Of a stretch of DNA of 64,000 bases, positions 33,201-43,697 are shown piece by piece. The translations under genes and the position numbers were made by a program. Position 1 is the stretch's first letter. Each line of letters begins with the position of its first letter. Source of the DNA: Micractinium sp. NFX-FRZ (taxonomy: Eukaryota; Chlorophyta; Trebouxiophyceae; Chlorellales; Chlorellaceae). Location: positions 124,001-188,000 of the forward strand of contig JAPTJF010000016.1 in the NCBI GenBank assembly GCA_029339195.1, written 5' to 3'. Under the pieces are notes generated by a model. That model did no database searches, was not told the DNA's origin, and worked only from the letters and a program-made list of their open reading frames with translations.

Positions 33201-35071
33201 CACCAGCAGGATCTGGTTGCTTCTTGGGTGCCACCCCCAAAGCCCTGCAGCCTCACTTGCTGCCACCCCAGTGCCCCCACCAGCCATCTTACCACCTTCG
33301 CCCACCAGCCGCTCCAACACTGCCGCCCCCCAGCCAGCGCACCACGGACTGTGACCCAGCCCCAATCCACCACCAAACGCAGCACAATGCAAGGGTGCAG
33401 CGCCAGCACATCAGGAAGTCTGCCACCAGCCGCTCCAGTACTGCCGGCGCCAGTCAGCGCATCAGGATTGCTTTCTCAACAGCACAACCCCATCCACCAC
33501 CACCACAACACAAGGCTGCAGCGCCAGCTCACCAGGAAATCTGCCACCAGCCGCTCCAGCTCCTCGTGCCGCGGCGTGGTGCCGGCATCGCTGCGCGCGC
33601 TGCTGCTGGCCCACCCCAGCTGGTCCAGCGCATCCTCCACCCGCGGCGTGCAGTACTCGTCCTGCAGCCGGCAGCCGGACGACACAGTTTGTGATTCAGC
33701 ACTGGCATGCACAGAGCAGTTGAGCGTGGGCAGGGTGAGGCACTGCAGGCAGGCAGCAATCAAAAGCAGCGGTACAACAAGCCTGCCTTCATGCACCCTG
33801 CCTGGCAGCGCAGCTGTGCTGGCGCATGCACCGCAGTGCAGGCAGCACGCTGCGCCCCAGCCGCACCTGGGCAGCAAACCCTAGATAGTTGTAAGACCCG
33901 AGGTTGAGGCACTTCTGCGTGGCTCCCGTCACCTTGAGCGGCCTGCGCGAGAGCAGCCAGGCAGCGTGAGCTGACAGCCCCAGCTAGGTGGCAAGTTGCA
34001 GGCTGTCGCCGGACTGCCAAAAATGCGCCGTGGGCGGACGGCACGAGACAGCCAGCGAGTTGCAGGCTGCCGCCACACTGCAACGCCACCTGCTCCTTTG
34101 CTGCCATGCTTGCAGCCGAGACACAAGGCGTCGCGCACAATTGCACCCTTGCAGCCCCTCACCCACCTCAATTTTCTGGCTGTTCACCGGGGAGCAACTC
34201 TGAAATAGTGGCGCGACTGCCCACGTGCGTGCCCTGCCCACAACCCTCCTGACCCTGCCCCCGTCCCGCCTCACTTCTGGCCATCTACTGGCGTGCGCTC
34301 CATCACGTCAATCCATGAGTCGGGTGCTGAGCAGATGGGGCGGTTGAAGGCGTCGTGGATGCGGTAATACATACGCCGAGTGTAAAAGTCCTGCAGGGGC
34401 CAAGTGCAGTCAGGTTTGAGGGAAGAGGCAGCGGTATGCTCGCGCTGCTGCTTCTGCTGCTGCTGAGCATCAGCAAGGCGGAGGCGTAGGGCGGAGGCGC
34501 ACCACCCACCTGCAGCCTGCGACAGCAACAAAAATGGAGGGAGCAGCACAGGAAGCAAGCTTCGGCGGTGCCCCGGCATTTGATTAAGCTGGCAGGCTCA
34601 GCAAGCTGAAGCAGCAATTGTATCGATGTTGTGCAAGCGGCAGCGACACGCCTTGACACTCCCCACCTCACCGCATGCGTCCCACTGCACTACCCACCTC
34701 ATAGTCTTGTCGAATTGGTGCATACCCCTCCTTCTTCTTTTGAAAGCCGCGGCCCCCGTAAATCTTCTTGCGGTAGAAGTCGCGCAGGTGGCCAAACAGG
34801 AAAAGCACCATCCATCTGCGGGCAGCAGCGGCGGTCGCAAGGAGCTCAGCAGGTGGCGGCGGCGGCGGCGGCGGGTGGGAGCGGCTGGCACACGCGACCC
34901 GCTGGGGAGCGTTCCCTGCAATCGGACAGCAATCTGGCGTGCAGAGCGGGGCCCCAAGGCTCCACAGCAGGCACGGTGGGCGAGGTCAGCGGGGACAGGC
35001 AGGGTTGCTCACGACGCATAAGTAGCCAGCGCCACGAAGAGCGGTGGCGTCAGTGTCCCCGTGCCCGCCAT
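30281..35071 (-). CDS. LCB2: Serine palmitoyltransferase subunit 2 (LCB2), 13 exons, 500 aa
   Basis: PLP-dependent catalytic subunit that condenses serine with palmitoyl-CoA, the first step of sphingolipid synthesis, in the ER membrane with LCB1. Exons: 35013-35071, 34698-34815, 34275-34390, 33867-33942, 33533-33661, 32978-33116, 32628-32737, 32371-32454, 31899-32126, 31534-31643, 31333-31387, 30708-30901, 30281-30365 (1503 nt). A hydrophobic anchor spans residues 7-30. LCB2 signatures follow: [38 protein letters not shown] (His near 286) and [12 protein letters not shown], whose Lys near 318 binds PLP. The C-terminal half has [11 protein letters not shown] and [10 protein letters not shown]. 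Length matches plant LCB2 (about 490 aa). Several introns hold junction echoes. Confidence 0.95.
30527..30775 (-). repeat. Junction echoes: donor of LCB2 exon 12 (1-2 diverged copies)
   Basis: Parent 30701-30775 is echoed at 30527-30570 (ACCAGCTCC, GTGTGCAAGGCC) and more weakly at 30590-30640. Confidence 0.55.
30868..31137 (-). repeat. Junction echoes: acceptor of LCB2 exon 12 (2 copies)
   Basis: Parent 30868-30911 (MMFNPAKLP codons plus acceptor) recurs at 30984-31028 and 31095-31137; the word gggcagcttggcggg is in all three. Confidence 0.85.
33299..33570 (-). repeat. Junction echoes: donor of LCB2 exon 5 (1 good, 1 partial copy)
   Basis: Parent 33520-33570 ([10 protein letters not shown] codons plus donor) recurs at 33390-33445; a shorter fragment (caccagccgctccaac) lies at 33304-33320. 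The intervening intron (caccacc, cacaa, ctgcagcgccag) is copied too. Confidence 0.8.
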
Positions 35072-35966
35072 GGCTGCTTGCTGCCGCTGCTGGTGCCGCT
35101 GTCAGGGCAAGGCCCAGCTAACATGCGCCACGTTTCGAGCTGGGCGTCTCTCCTGCTGAATGATCGAAGTGCCCACCCTCAGTAGATCCGTGTGAAGTTG
35201 CGAGAGCCTTGCAAACTCAAACTGCGCATTGGCCGCCGCACTCGCAGCACACGGTCTCGTGAGGGGGCTTGTCAGCAGGCATCCCACGCAAGATACGGTT
35301 TCTTGTAGACATCGCACCCCGAGATCAGAAGGAGGTCTGAGGTGGCGAAGCGGGCGTGAGATGACAACACATGCCAAGATGGCACCCTCGGCGCACTGTA
35401 GAGTGCTGGGCACGTAGGGCACGCAGGCTGGCCTTTGCAGTCGAGACTGTGCTCTGGCCTGAAACCAAGCTGTCGGAAGTCAGCAGGGTCACCAAGAGAT
35501 CGCCGCGGCAGCAGGCGCTGCAGGGAGCGGCTGCCCTGGAGCAGGGCAGCCTGTGCAGCCACCGCCGCCAGCGGGCCTCCCGACAACACGTGTGCGTGGC
35601 GTGTGTCCTTTGTTCCTGAACTGTCATCTGCACTTACTCCCTTGCCTTTGGATTCTCGGGTTCTAGAGTTTCACAATCAAATAAGAGATGCACCCACCCG
35701 CCACATGGGATGGCCTTCTGGTGCGCACAACATTCTACAACAGTTCTGGAAATGGGGATGCCCGAGGTGGCGGGATCCGCGGAGCAGTGAAAAATGGCCT
35801 GGTTCAAAGGATGCAGTCACTCGGGAAGGGTGCATGGCGCAAGTTCAATCATCAGTGGGTGCCCTGGTGCGCACATGCAGGCAACGTGCCAGCTCGTCCT
35901 AGCTCAGGTAGGGTGAGTTGGTGCGGGCATTTGTTGGGGTTGATGGTGCATTGGCTATGCCGGGTG
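35072..35966. other. Intergenic; possible small unrecognised minus-strand gene near 35.1-35.7 kb
   Basis: Holds the LCB2 promoter and the 3' region of the isochorismatase gene. On the minus strand, two overlapping frames between about 35590 and 35240 read sequence with Cys clusters (CPTCP, and VCCECGGQC just before a stop), but I cannot find a start and splice sites that join them. Confidence 0.25.
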
Positions 35967-37867
35967 CTACGCCATGCACTGCGCCTTGCTCAGCTGAGCC
36001 ACCACTTCAGCCGCTGTGGCGATCTCGACTTGGGCGTAGAAGCGGCGGAGGGTGTAGTCAAAAGTGGCCTGGTGGGAGTTGGGCTGCGCGCTAAACGTGC
36101 CGTCGCTCACCACCACGGTTCGGATCCCGGCATCCGTCGCTCCCAGCACTGTGGAAAGCACACAGTAGTCCGTCTCCGTGCCCACCACAATCAGGGCTGT
36201 GATGCTGTTGGCGTGCAGCACGTCCAAGAAGGGCTGAGAGGCAAAGGCGCTGGCGGTGGTCTTGTTGACGGTGTGCGCGTTGCCCTGCGCCGCCAGCAGC
36301 TGCAGCTCTCGCATCTGCCCCAAGAGGAAGCGGGTGTCCAGGCCAGCTGCCTGCAGCTCGCTGATGGCGACTGCAGGGGAAGGTGGGCGCAGGAAGGGAG
36401 GGTGGGAGAGTGGGCGCTGCAAGCAGCTGCTGGGCCACTGCCAGGAGGGAGGTCAAGTTTGGGCGGGGGCGACAGGGATGGGTGGGCGAGGGGGCGTGGC
36501 AGAGCAGGCAGTGGAGTAAGGCAGGGGCCAGGTGAGGGTGAGGGCAGGGCGGCGCATGGCAGGCGCTACCACCACGAGTTCCACGCCTCACCCTTGCGTG
36601 CGACTGACAGGATGCAGCAGCCCCTCGCAGGCGGCAGGAACCTCACACTGACCGACCCATCACACAAGCGACCCACACAAATCACCCAGAAACTCACTCC
36701 TCCCAGCGGTTTGCCCACTATAGTAGCGGCTCCAGGTGCCCTTGCCGGTGTCGGGCCGCTCAGAGGGGATGAACTGAGTGAAGACGAGGATGCCGGCGGG
36801 GCTGCCCCTGGGGTTGCTATAGCCCGACACGGCGGCCGCCAGCTCCTGCACCTGCGGGCAAGCTGGGCGGCAGGAGCAGACGTGTGCTTGGCTTTTGCGT
36901 AGCAGTTGTGGCATGCACAGAGGGGCGCAGGGCAGACAAACCAGGCCCGCAAGCTGCGTGCGGGCGGCAGTCGACCGCTTCATCGTGCGCAGCACTTAGC
37001 AGCACCCGCAGAAGAAGTCAAGAAGTCAAGTCAAAAAGTCAACAAGTCAAAAAGTGGTGTTTCCCTACCTTTGGCAGGATGGCCAGGAAGCTTTCGTTCC
37101 CAGGGGAGCCTCCCCAGGGGGATGCCGCGTCAATGAAGAGCGGCTGCAGGTCGATCACAACCAGCGCCACCCCGCTCTCCCCGTCAAAGGGGCGCACAGC
37201 CTGCGCCACAGGAGGCAGCAGAGGTTGGAGGCAGCACACCTCAGGTTCCCAAGATACGCAGGAATTCATGCGGGCGGTATGGAAAAGGAGTGTCCCCCGC
37301 GCCTCACTTGCTCTCCCCCATGCTTGCAACACAGGGAATGGCAGGATGAAGTCCAGGCTTGCGGTACGCTGCCACATCGCACGGCGCACAGCAGATGGGT
37401 TTGCCCGCACTGATTAGCTCACCTGGTTGGGCCATGGGGAGCCCGTTGTCAACCGGATGTCCTCTCCAGCCTTACACCGCTCAGCCAGAACCTGCAGCAG
37501 CAGCTGGGCGCTGCCTCTGTGTGGTTGTGTGGCGCAGGACGGCAGCGGCAGCACAGCGGGTACTTCGCCATCCAAGGCGGGCCTGACTCCCAGAACAGGT
37601 GTCACACAGTCACGATGAGGCAGCGCTTGCCTGTGGAATGGGTGTCGGGGGCTCCTTATACTGCGGCCCCTCGGCCTCGGGCGCCGGCGCCGGCGCCAGG
37701 AAGCTGCAGCGCAGGTGAGTGGGTGCCGCGGCGGCGACAGGCAGGGCGTCAGAGGCGGCAATCGAGCGGCTCAGCGCTGCCTCTGGGCGGGTACTGGGGC
37801 AAGCTTGAGCATAGCTGGGTGATCACCAGGACAGCAGCAGCAGGGCCACCAGCGGCTTGGTGGCCAT
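35967..37867 (-). CDS. Isochorismatase-like cysteine hydrolase with signal peptide, 6 exons, 283 aa
   Basis: Exons 37827-37867, 37631-37703, 37423-37491, 37069-37200, 36719-36851, 35967-36370 (852 nt, phases agree). The family's triad is visible: Asp near 78 in VVIDLQPLF, Lys near 186 in VNKTTASAF, Cys near 219 in VGTETDYCVL. Relatives hydrolyse amide or vinyl-ether bonds (nicotinamidase, isochorismatase); the substrate here is unknown. The N-terminus (MATKPLVALLLLSCFLAPAPA) is a clear signal peptide, unusual for a mostly cytosolic family. Intron 2 appears to use a GC donor (CAG|GCAAGC). An alternative is that exons 2 and 3 use other sites, since the region between them is partly open. Confidence 0.85.
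37011..37053 (-). repeat. AAGTCA-type short tandem repeat in an intron
   Basis: Imperfect aagtca/aaaagtc units next to the donor of isochorismatase exon 4. Confidence 0.8.
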
Positions 37868-38546
37868 CGCTGTCGAGGTTCTCGTAGCTGTGTCTCCTGT
37901 CAAACTGCAGTCGGAACCTCTGAAACTGAATCTGTCTGAAAGCCGAGGGTGATTCGGCAAACTGGGAGTGGAAGGAGCCAAGGGAGGTGCCCACTGAGCT
38001 GGTGGGGCCAGCAGCTGTTGGGAGCGCCACGTCATGCCTCGCCTAATGCAGCGAAGGGCCACCATGTGCCCTAGAAGTCGTTTCCTTGCAAATTCAATAT
38101 GTTGTGGATCAATGCAGCACATGAATATTGCTAGAGCAAGGAGGCAGTTGACCTCCGACAGGCCAGGCAGCTGATTGCTGCGCCCAGGGGCCGCCGCCAG
38201 TGAGCGCTCAGCTGCTGGTCAAGCTGGCAACGTTCGTGCCTCACCTCTATCATAAAATGACGCTGCCAGAGCACGACATGACCATATATCGAGCTCCTAG
38301 TCCGGTAGACTCGGATGCAGTCAGCAGGGGTGCAACTGTTGGAGCGGCGGGTGCACGGCTGCAGCCGCCCACGCTGCGCCGTGCTGTGAACATGGCGGGT
38401 TTGCCTCTCGGGCTTGCTTCCCGCTTGTGAAGAAATCAGGTAATTCGCAATCACACATCAAACAACATTCCAGTCAGCAAAAGCACTCGAGCCTGCGAGG
38501 GACGCCCGTCGTTAGCCCTCCGTGCTTGCACTAGGTCGCAGCCGGG
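37868..38546. promoter_or_regulatory. Divergent promoter region between isochorismatase and OTU genes
   Basis: 679 nt between divergent starts, less GC-rich than its surroundings, with no supported ORF. Confidence 0.5.
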
Positions 38547-41500
38547 ATGGGCAAGAAGCACCAGGCAGCAACAAAGAAGAGCGACAAGAAGGCAGACAAG
38601 CGCGGCGGCAGCAAGGGAGGCGAGGAGGAAGGCGCCGCCGCCGCCGGCGAGCGGCGGCAGAAGGGCAGCAAGAAGGAGGTGAGGCGACAGTGCCTTTGCC
38701 TCAGCTTATCTTGGCATGTTCCTTGCTGGTTGCTGTACACGCTGAGACGCTTCACGTGCAGAGCACTGCCACAGCTGCGCAAGTGCTCCACCCCATGCTT
38801 CTGGCCGCCTCCTGTCCCTCGTTCCCAGCAGCCGCGCCGCGGCTGCATCCAGGAGCGCACCCGTTGCCGCCCGCCTGCTGCTTTATGCTAAACCCCCCTT
38901 CCAATGCGCCTGTTTTGCCCATTGCTGGAACCCTGCTCTCTCTGTCGCCTGCAGCAGCGGCGCCGCAACAAGGAGCACAGCTACGCTGGGGATGACTTGG
39001 AGCGTGAGCTGGCGCCCCTGGGGCTGAGGGTGAAGCTGATTGAGGCCGACGGCAACTGCTTCTTCCGGAGCGTGTGCGACCAGCTGGAGGTGGGTAATTT
39101 GAAAATAATCTGCCTTGGGTGGTTTCAAGTGAGGCTGCCAGCAACTGCTTCTTCAGGAGCGCGTGCGACCAGCTGGAGGTGGGTGCTATGAAAGCACCTT
39201 TCACCCGTTTTGGGTCCAGTTGATTGGGGTGGAAGGCACGTGTATTGTGTGGCTGCCAACGGGCTAGAGAAGTGGCGGCTATGGAGGCCGCCGCCCAGTC
39301 AGAATAGAGGGCGGCTGCCTCCTGTGCTGGCCCCAAATAGCTCACAGCTGGTTGACTAACGCTCGGCCCCCAGGGTCACTGCGCTGTGCTGCCTGCCCGC
39401 CTCCCTTGGTGGCGGTGGCTGCTTGCTGTGTCCCTGAGACCCAGCTGTTACCAGAGTGTGGGCACCTTTCTGCAAAGCGCGTGCGACCCGGTTGGAGGTG
39501 GGTGCTGCTCCTACAACCTTCTACTCTAACAAGCGCACAATACGCAACAAAGAGTGTCGGCCAGCTGCCGGTGGGTGTGCCGTGCAGCAGCTAAGTGGGC
39601 TTCCGGCCCTGCCACTCCCCTGCGTCTGTACCCACAGGGCGAGGGCGGGGACCACCTGGCGCTGCGTCAGCGGGTGATGACGTACATAGAGGAGAGGGAG
39701 GAGGAGTACCGCTTTTTCATGTGAGTGGGGGCGGTACGGTGGGTGGGGCAGTACAAAGTACTGCTTTTTCATGCGAGCGAGCGAGGGTGGCAGATGGAGG
39801 CAGGCTGAAAGCTGCTTGTGCTGCGGTGTGGGTAGCCAGCAGCAGATCATGATGTGGGGTGGCTGCAGGGCAGGCAAGGGTGCGCCATCCGCTGTGCACT
39901 CTGCCCACCGTCCGACCTGCCTTTCTGATCAGCGCCAGTGCTGTGTTCCTCTTCTGCCACAGCAGTGAGGACAATGAGGCCTCTGACGCCGTTCACTGGA
40001 CTGCAATTGTATGTGTTTGCTGTTACCGCAGAGAAGATGACGAGCCGTTTGACAAATACGTGAAGCGCATGAAGAAGGATGGCGCCTGGGCAGGTGGGCA
40101 GGCCAGCAGCACGTGTGTTGAGCGGCGGGGCTGGCCAAACGCCTGACACGACACGCTGCATGGCGGGGTGCAGGCGCACACTTAGGTGGTGCTTGCTTCA
40201 CCTCCCTGAAAAGACCCTGCGCTCCTTTCATCTGCTCTGGGTGCGCCCCCGTCTTGCTTGGCTGGTGTCCCATGGCCCCCTGGCTTCCCTGCCTGGCGTT
40301 CTATGACCGCCTGGCTCTGTTGCCCCACCCCGTGCAGGCCACCTGGAGCTGCAGGCCGCCTCCGTGCTGCTGCAGCACAACGTCAGCGTGTACCAGGCTG
40401 GCCAGCCAGTTTGGCACATCAGGAACTTTGGAGAGGTGGGCCGGGGTGGAGGGGGTGGGCAGGAGCAGGCGAGGGGGGGAGCCTGAGGGGCGGGAGGAGG
40501 GCCTGGCTTGAGGGAGGGCTGTAAGCTGTGTCCCGGCTGGCGGGCGGGGGAGGGACGGCATACCTGGCCTGCATGACCTGCTGCGCCCGCTGTGGTTGCA
40601 ATTGCCTGCCGCGGGTGCTTCAATACGCGTGTTTCTCCTCGGGCTATCCATTGCATTATCTTGTGGTGGCGCCCTTCCTGTCATGTTCTGCCCCCGGCCC
40701 CTGCAGGACGCCCCCACCCTTCATCTCAGCTACCACGACGGTCAGTGGGTCAGTGTGCCAAATGGCACCAAGTGTGGGGTCTGCCTGGGGCAATTGCGTA
40801 ATGAGCGGTTCTGCCTAGGGGCCTGCTGTCTCGGAGCTTGCTGTGCACTTCCAGCGTGCAAATGCTGCCTGCCTGCCTGCCGCACACACCCTTCCTTTGT
40901 TACCCAGCCCTCCCAACCCCAACCCAACCCCAACACTTGCTGACTGCAGGCATGCACTACAATAGCGTGCGCACCAAGGATGACTACGGGAGCGGCCCTC
41001 CCGAGCCGCTGCGCGTGGGCAGCGCTGCTGACCTGACGAGCGCCGACGCAGCGGCAGTGGCGGCGGCGGCGCGCTCCTTTGGGGCCCCGGAGGTAGACCA
41101 AGTAGTGGCAGGCACAGGGTGCAGCGACAGGGAGCGCATTGCTAGGGTGCTGGAGCAGTGCAGGGGCAGCACCGATCAGGCAATCGAGTTGCTGATAGAG
41201 CAGCTGGGGCAGGAGGAGGAAGGCGAGGAGGCAGCAGAGGGGCAGGGCTCGGCGCCAGCAGCAGCGGTGGGGCAGGGCGCAGCGGGGCTGCAGGCTACGG
41301 AGGTGGCTGGCGGCACGCAGCAGGAGCAGCAGCAGGAGTCGCAGGGCGGCGCGGCACTGCCAAGCAGCAATGCAGGCCATCCGCAGCAGGCGGCAGCGGC
41401 AACGGCGGGAGCAGCAACGGCGGAAACAGCAGAAGGGCAGCAGCAGCAGCAGCAGCGGGGCGGCGACTGCGTTCGACTACGCCTCGTGCCAGAGCCCTCA

Positions 41501-41887
41501 GACCCAGGCTGCATTCGAGTAGAGATCCAGCTGCTGCCAGTTCACCAACACCAGCAGCGGACAGCAGCAGCGGCGGGAGCAGCAGAAGCGGCAGCAACAC
41601 AGGAGGCCGAGCAGGTTGGCGCGGCTCAAGCGCAGGCGGGCGGGCGGCAAGCGGCGGGCGGCAAGGGGAAGAAGGGGGTGAAAGTGAAGAAGGCTGTGTC
41701 GCATGTTGGGCGCAACACACGCTGCCCTTGTGGCAGCACGCGGCGGTACAAGAACTGTTGCGGGGCGGCGAGAGGGGAGCACGCAGCGGCGGCAGGCGGG
41801 GGCGCATCAGCAGCAGGCGGCGGCGGGGGCGGCGGTGCGGAGGTAGCGGCGGCAGCGGCGCAGCAGCTGCAGGTGTTATACATCTGA
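38547..41887 (+). CDS. OTU-domain deubiquitinase (OTUD3-like) with UBA-like and SEC-C motifs, 7 exons, 493 aa
   Basis: Cysteine protease that removes ubiquitin. Exons 38547-38678, 38955-39089, 39638-39720, 40032-40093, 40338-40435, 40707-40740, 40950-41887 (1482 nt). A Lys/Arg-rich N-terminus (MGKKHQAATKKSDKKADK) may be nuclear or RNA-binding. OTU catalytic residues: DGNCFFRSV with Asp near 76 and Cys near 79, and His near 184 in GMHYNSV. A helical UBA-like stretch follows (residues about 205-260, ending STDQAIELLIEQL). After a low-complexity Ala/Gln linker, a SEC-C zinc motif (CPCGSTRRYKNCCG) lies near residues 440-453. OTUD3 relatives in plants have the same order. Confidence 0.93.
39043..39507 (+). 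repeat. Junction echoes: donor of OTU exon 2 (2 copies)
   Basis: Parent 39043-39094 covers the catalytic DGNCFFRSVCDQLE codons plus donor. Echo 1 at 39133-39187 keeps CAACTGCTTCTTC and GACCAGCTGGAGGTGGGT; echo 2 at 39465-39507 keeps only the last 30 nt. The active-site Asp codon is lost in both. Confidence 0.85.
39706..39776 (+). repeat. Junction echo: donor of OTU exon 3 (1 short copy)
   Basis: gtaccgctttttcatgtgag at the parent (39707-39726) recurs at 39757-39776 with two changes, one of which turns the GT donor into GC. Confidence 0.75.
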
Positions 41888-42142
41888 TGTTGCCAGTGGC
41901 TCCGCCCCTTGATAATATTCACCAGTTCGTCAAAAACTGACGCCAGTGTGTATAAGGGCCCCAGGTGGGCAGCAAGGACAGGTGGGCCGCGGAGGGGATG
42001 CAAGCGGCAGCACACACAGCAGCGTCAGGCGGGAGCAGGTCCATTTGAACTCGGTGAGCTTTCCCGCACACGGAACCCGCTTCCTCTCTCGCTCCAGCGC
42101 CTTCACTCTGCGCCCGCATTCGTCGAAACCCCGCGAGCAGGC
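41888..42142 (+). other. Short intergenic stretch before the next + strand gene
   Basis: 255 nt only, so the downstream promoter is compact or overlaps the OTU 3' UTR. Confidence 0.5.
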
Positions 42143-43697
42143 ATGGCGAGCCGCCACAGGAGGAGCAACTTTAGCTTGGAAGCAATTTCGTCCACTCCGC
42201 AGCTGCTGACGGTCCTGCAGTCCGTAGACGCCTCACTTGAACTCAATCCTAGCGGCAGCGTGCTGCAGCTCGTCCGCGTGACGCAGGCCGCGGCAGAGGA
42301 GCCACTCAAGTTTGGTCTGGGCAGCACAGGTGGGTGGCTGCCTGGCCCCCCATGCCTCAGACTCCGCTTGCCAACGCCACAGCGACTCGTGCCAGGGGCT
42401 GCCGCCGCGGCCGCGCTCCTGAAGTCCTGACCTGCCCCCGACTGCGCCGTCTGCTCCCACCTGCCTTTGCCTGCAGCTGCCGCCGTGCTGGCGTGGACCA
42501 CGTGCGGCGGCGGCGCAGTCTGCCCAGACGGCTGCGCGTTCCCCAGGGTGAGTGCCAGCTCCCAGAGGTGTCCTCTTCTGTGCAGTCAGGTACAGTATCC
42601 CCAGCTTAATATTTCCCCATCATCTGCCTGCCTGCTTTGCCCTGCCACTTCCTGTGTTGCCTGCCCCCCGTCCCTCACGCGCACTGCCGTGCATCCATCT
42701 GGCGCCTCATTTCCATGCAGGTGCTGTTCGACAAGTGGCTGAGCGTGCTGCAGCAGGCGGCTCCCCGGCTGCCGTTCAAAGAGGAGAACTGGCAGACGGT
42801 GCTGGGAGGTGCACGAGCTCTTGTGTTGCTGTCTTCCCCCTGCCTGCATGCCTGGCACAGCACCGCCCCAGGGGTGCGTAGAGCGAGATGCCACGGAGCA
42901 GGAGGGGGCGCGCAGGCAGCACACTAGGCAGCACTCGTGCCTCAGCGTTCCTGAGGACAACCCCAGGCTCCAGGACTGAGCCATCCTGTGCACCTGTCAT
43001 CCCCCTGCCCAGCTGCCCCCTGCCCCCCGCTCTGCACTCTCCTGCAGTCGTGCGCGAAGGCCGGCAGAGGCTCGAGGCAAGCGGCCTGTCTTGCGGCCCC
43101 AGCAGGGCACGAGTGGAGCAGCTGGTGGCGTCCCGCCTGGCGGCCAGCCGCCTGCTGGAGCCAGCAGCAGCGCCGGCAGCACAGCAGGCACAGCAGGCGC
43201 CACCTGCAGAGCAGCAGCAGGATCCACAGCAGGAGCAGGAGCAGGAGCAGGTAGAGCAGCAGCAACAGTTGGAGCAGCAGCTGCAGCAGCAGCAGCAGGC
43301 GGTTGCCTCTGCAGGGCCGGCGACCGCTGGGCGCAGCCGGCGCAAGGCGGCGCTGGCGGCGCAGGCCGCCATTGTGGCGGCTGTGGAGGGAGATGATGAG
43401 GAGGAGGGGATGCCTCTCAGTGGGGCGGCGGCAGCACCACCTGGGCGGCGGCAACGGGGCGCCGCAGCGGCACAGCAGCAGCAGCAGCAGGCTGGCGACA
43501 GCTCGGCGTATGACCAAGAGAATGTGGTGCTGCCTGGTGCAGCGGCGGCAGCAGGTGGCCTGGCCCGGGCCAACAGCAAGCCAAACGCCAAGCGCATCTC
43601 CAGCATAGCAGTGCAGGCGGCGGCGGCAGAAGCGGAGAAGCAGGCACTGCAGCCGGCGCAGCAGCAGGGCGGCAGTGCCAAGCGGCAGCGCCTGTGA
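42143..43697 (+). CDS. Unknown protein with Gln-rich linker, 4 exons, 331 aa
   Basis: Exons 42143-42329, 42477-42547, 42721-42808, 43048-43697 (996 nt). Not recognised. The first 160 residues look folded: an amphipathic N-terminal helix (LLTVLQSVDASLEL), a Cys-containing turn (TTCGGGAVCPDGC) and helices (VLFDKWLSVLQQ, ENWQTVLGVVREGRQRLEA). After VEQLVASRLAASRLL the rest is low-complexity Gln/Ala/Glu with basic patches (GRSRRKAAL, ending SAKRQRL) that could act as nuclear localisation signals. A nuclear role is only a guess. Confidence 0.75.

Noticed and set aside
30281..35071. 5-aminolevulinate synthase or 2-amino-3-ketobutyrate CoA ligase
   Set aside because: Same alpha-oxoamine synthase superfamily, but HLRDFYRKK, the N-terminal membrane anchor and the [11 protein letters not shown] region are specific to LCB2.
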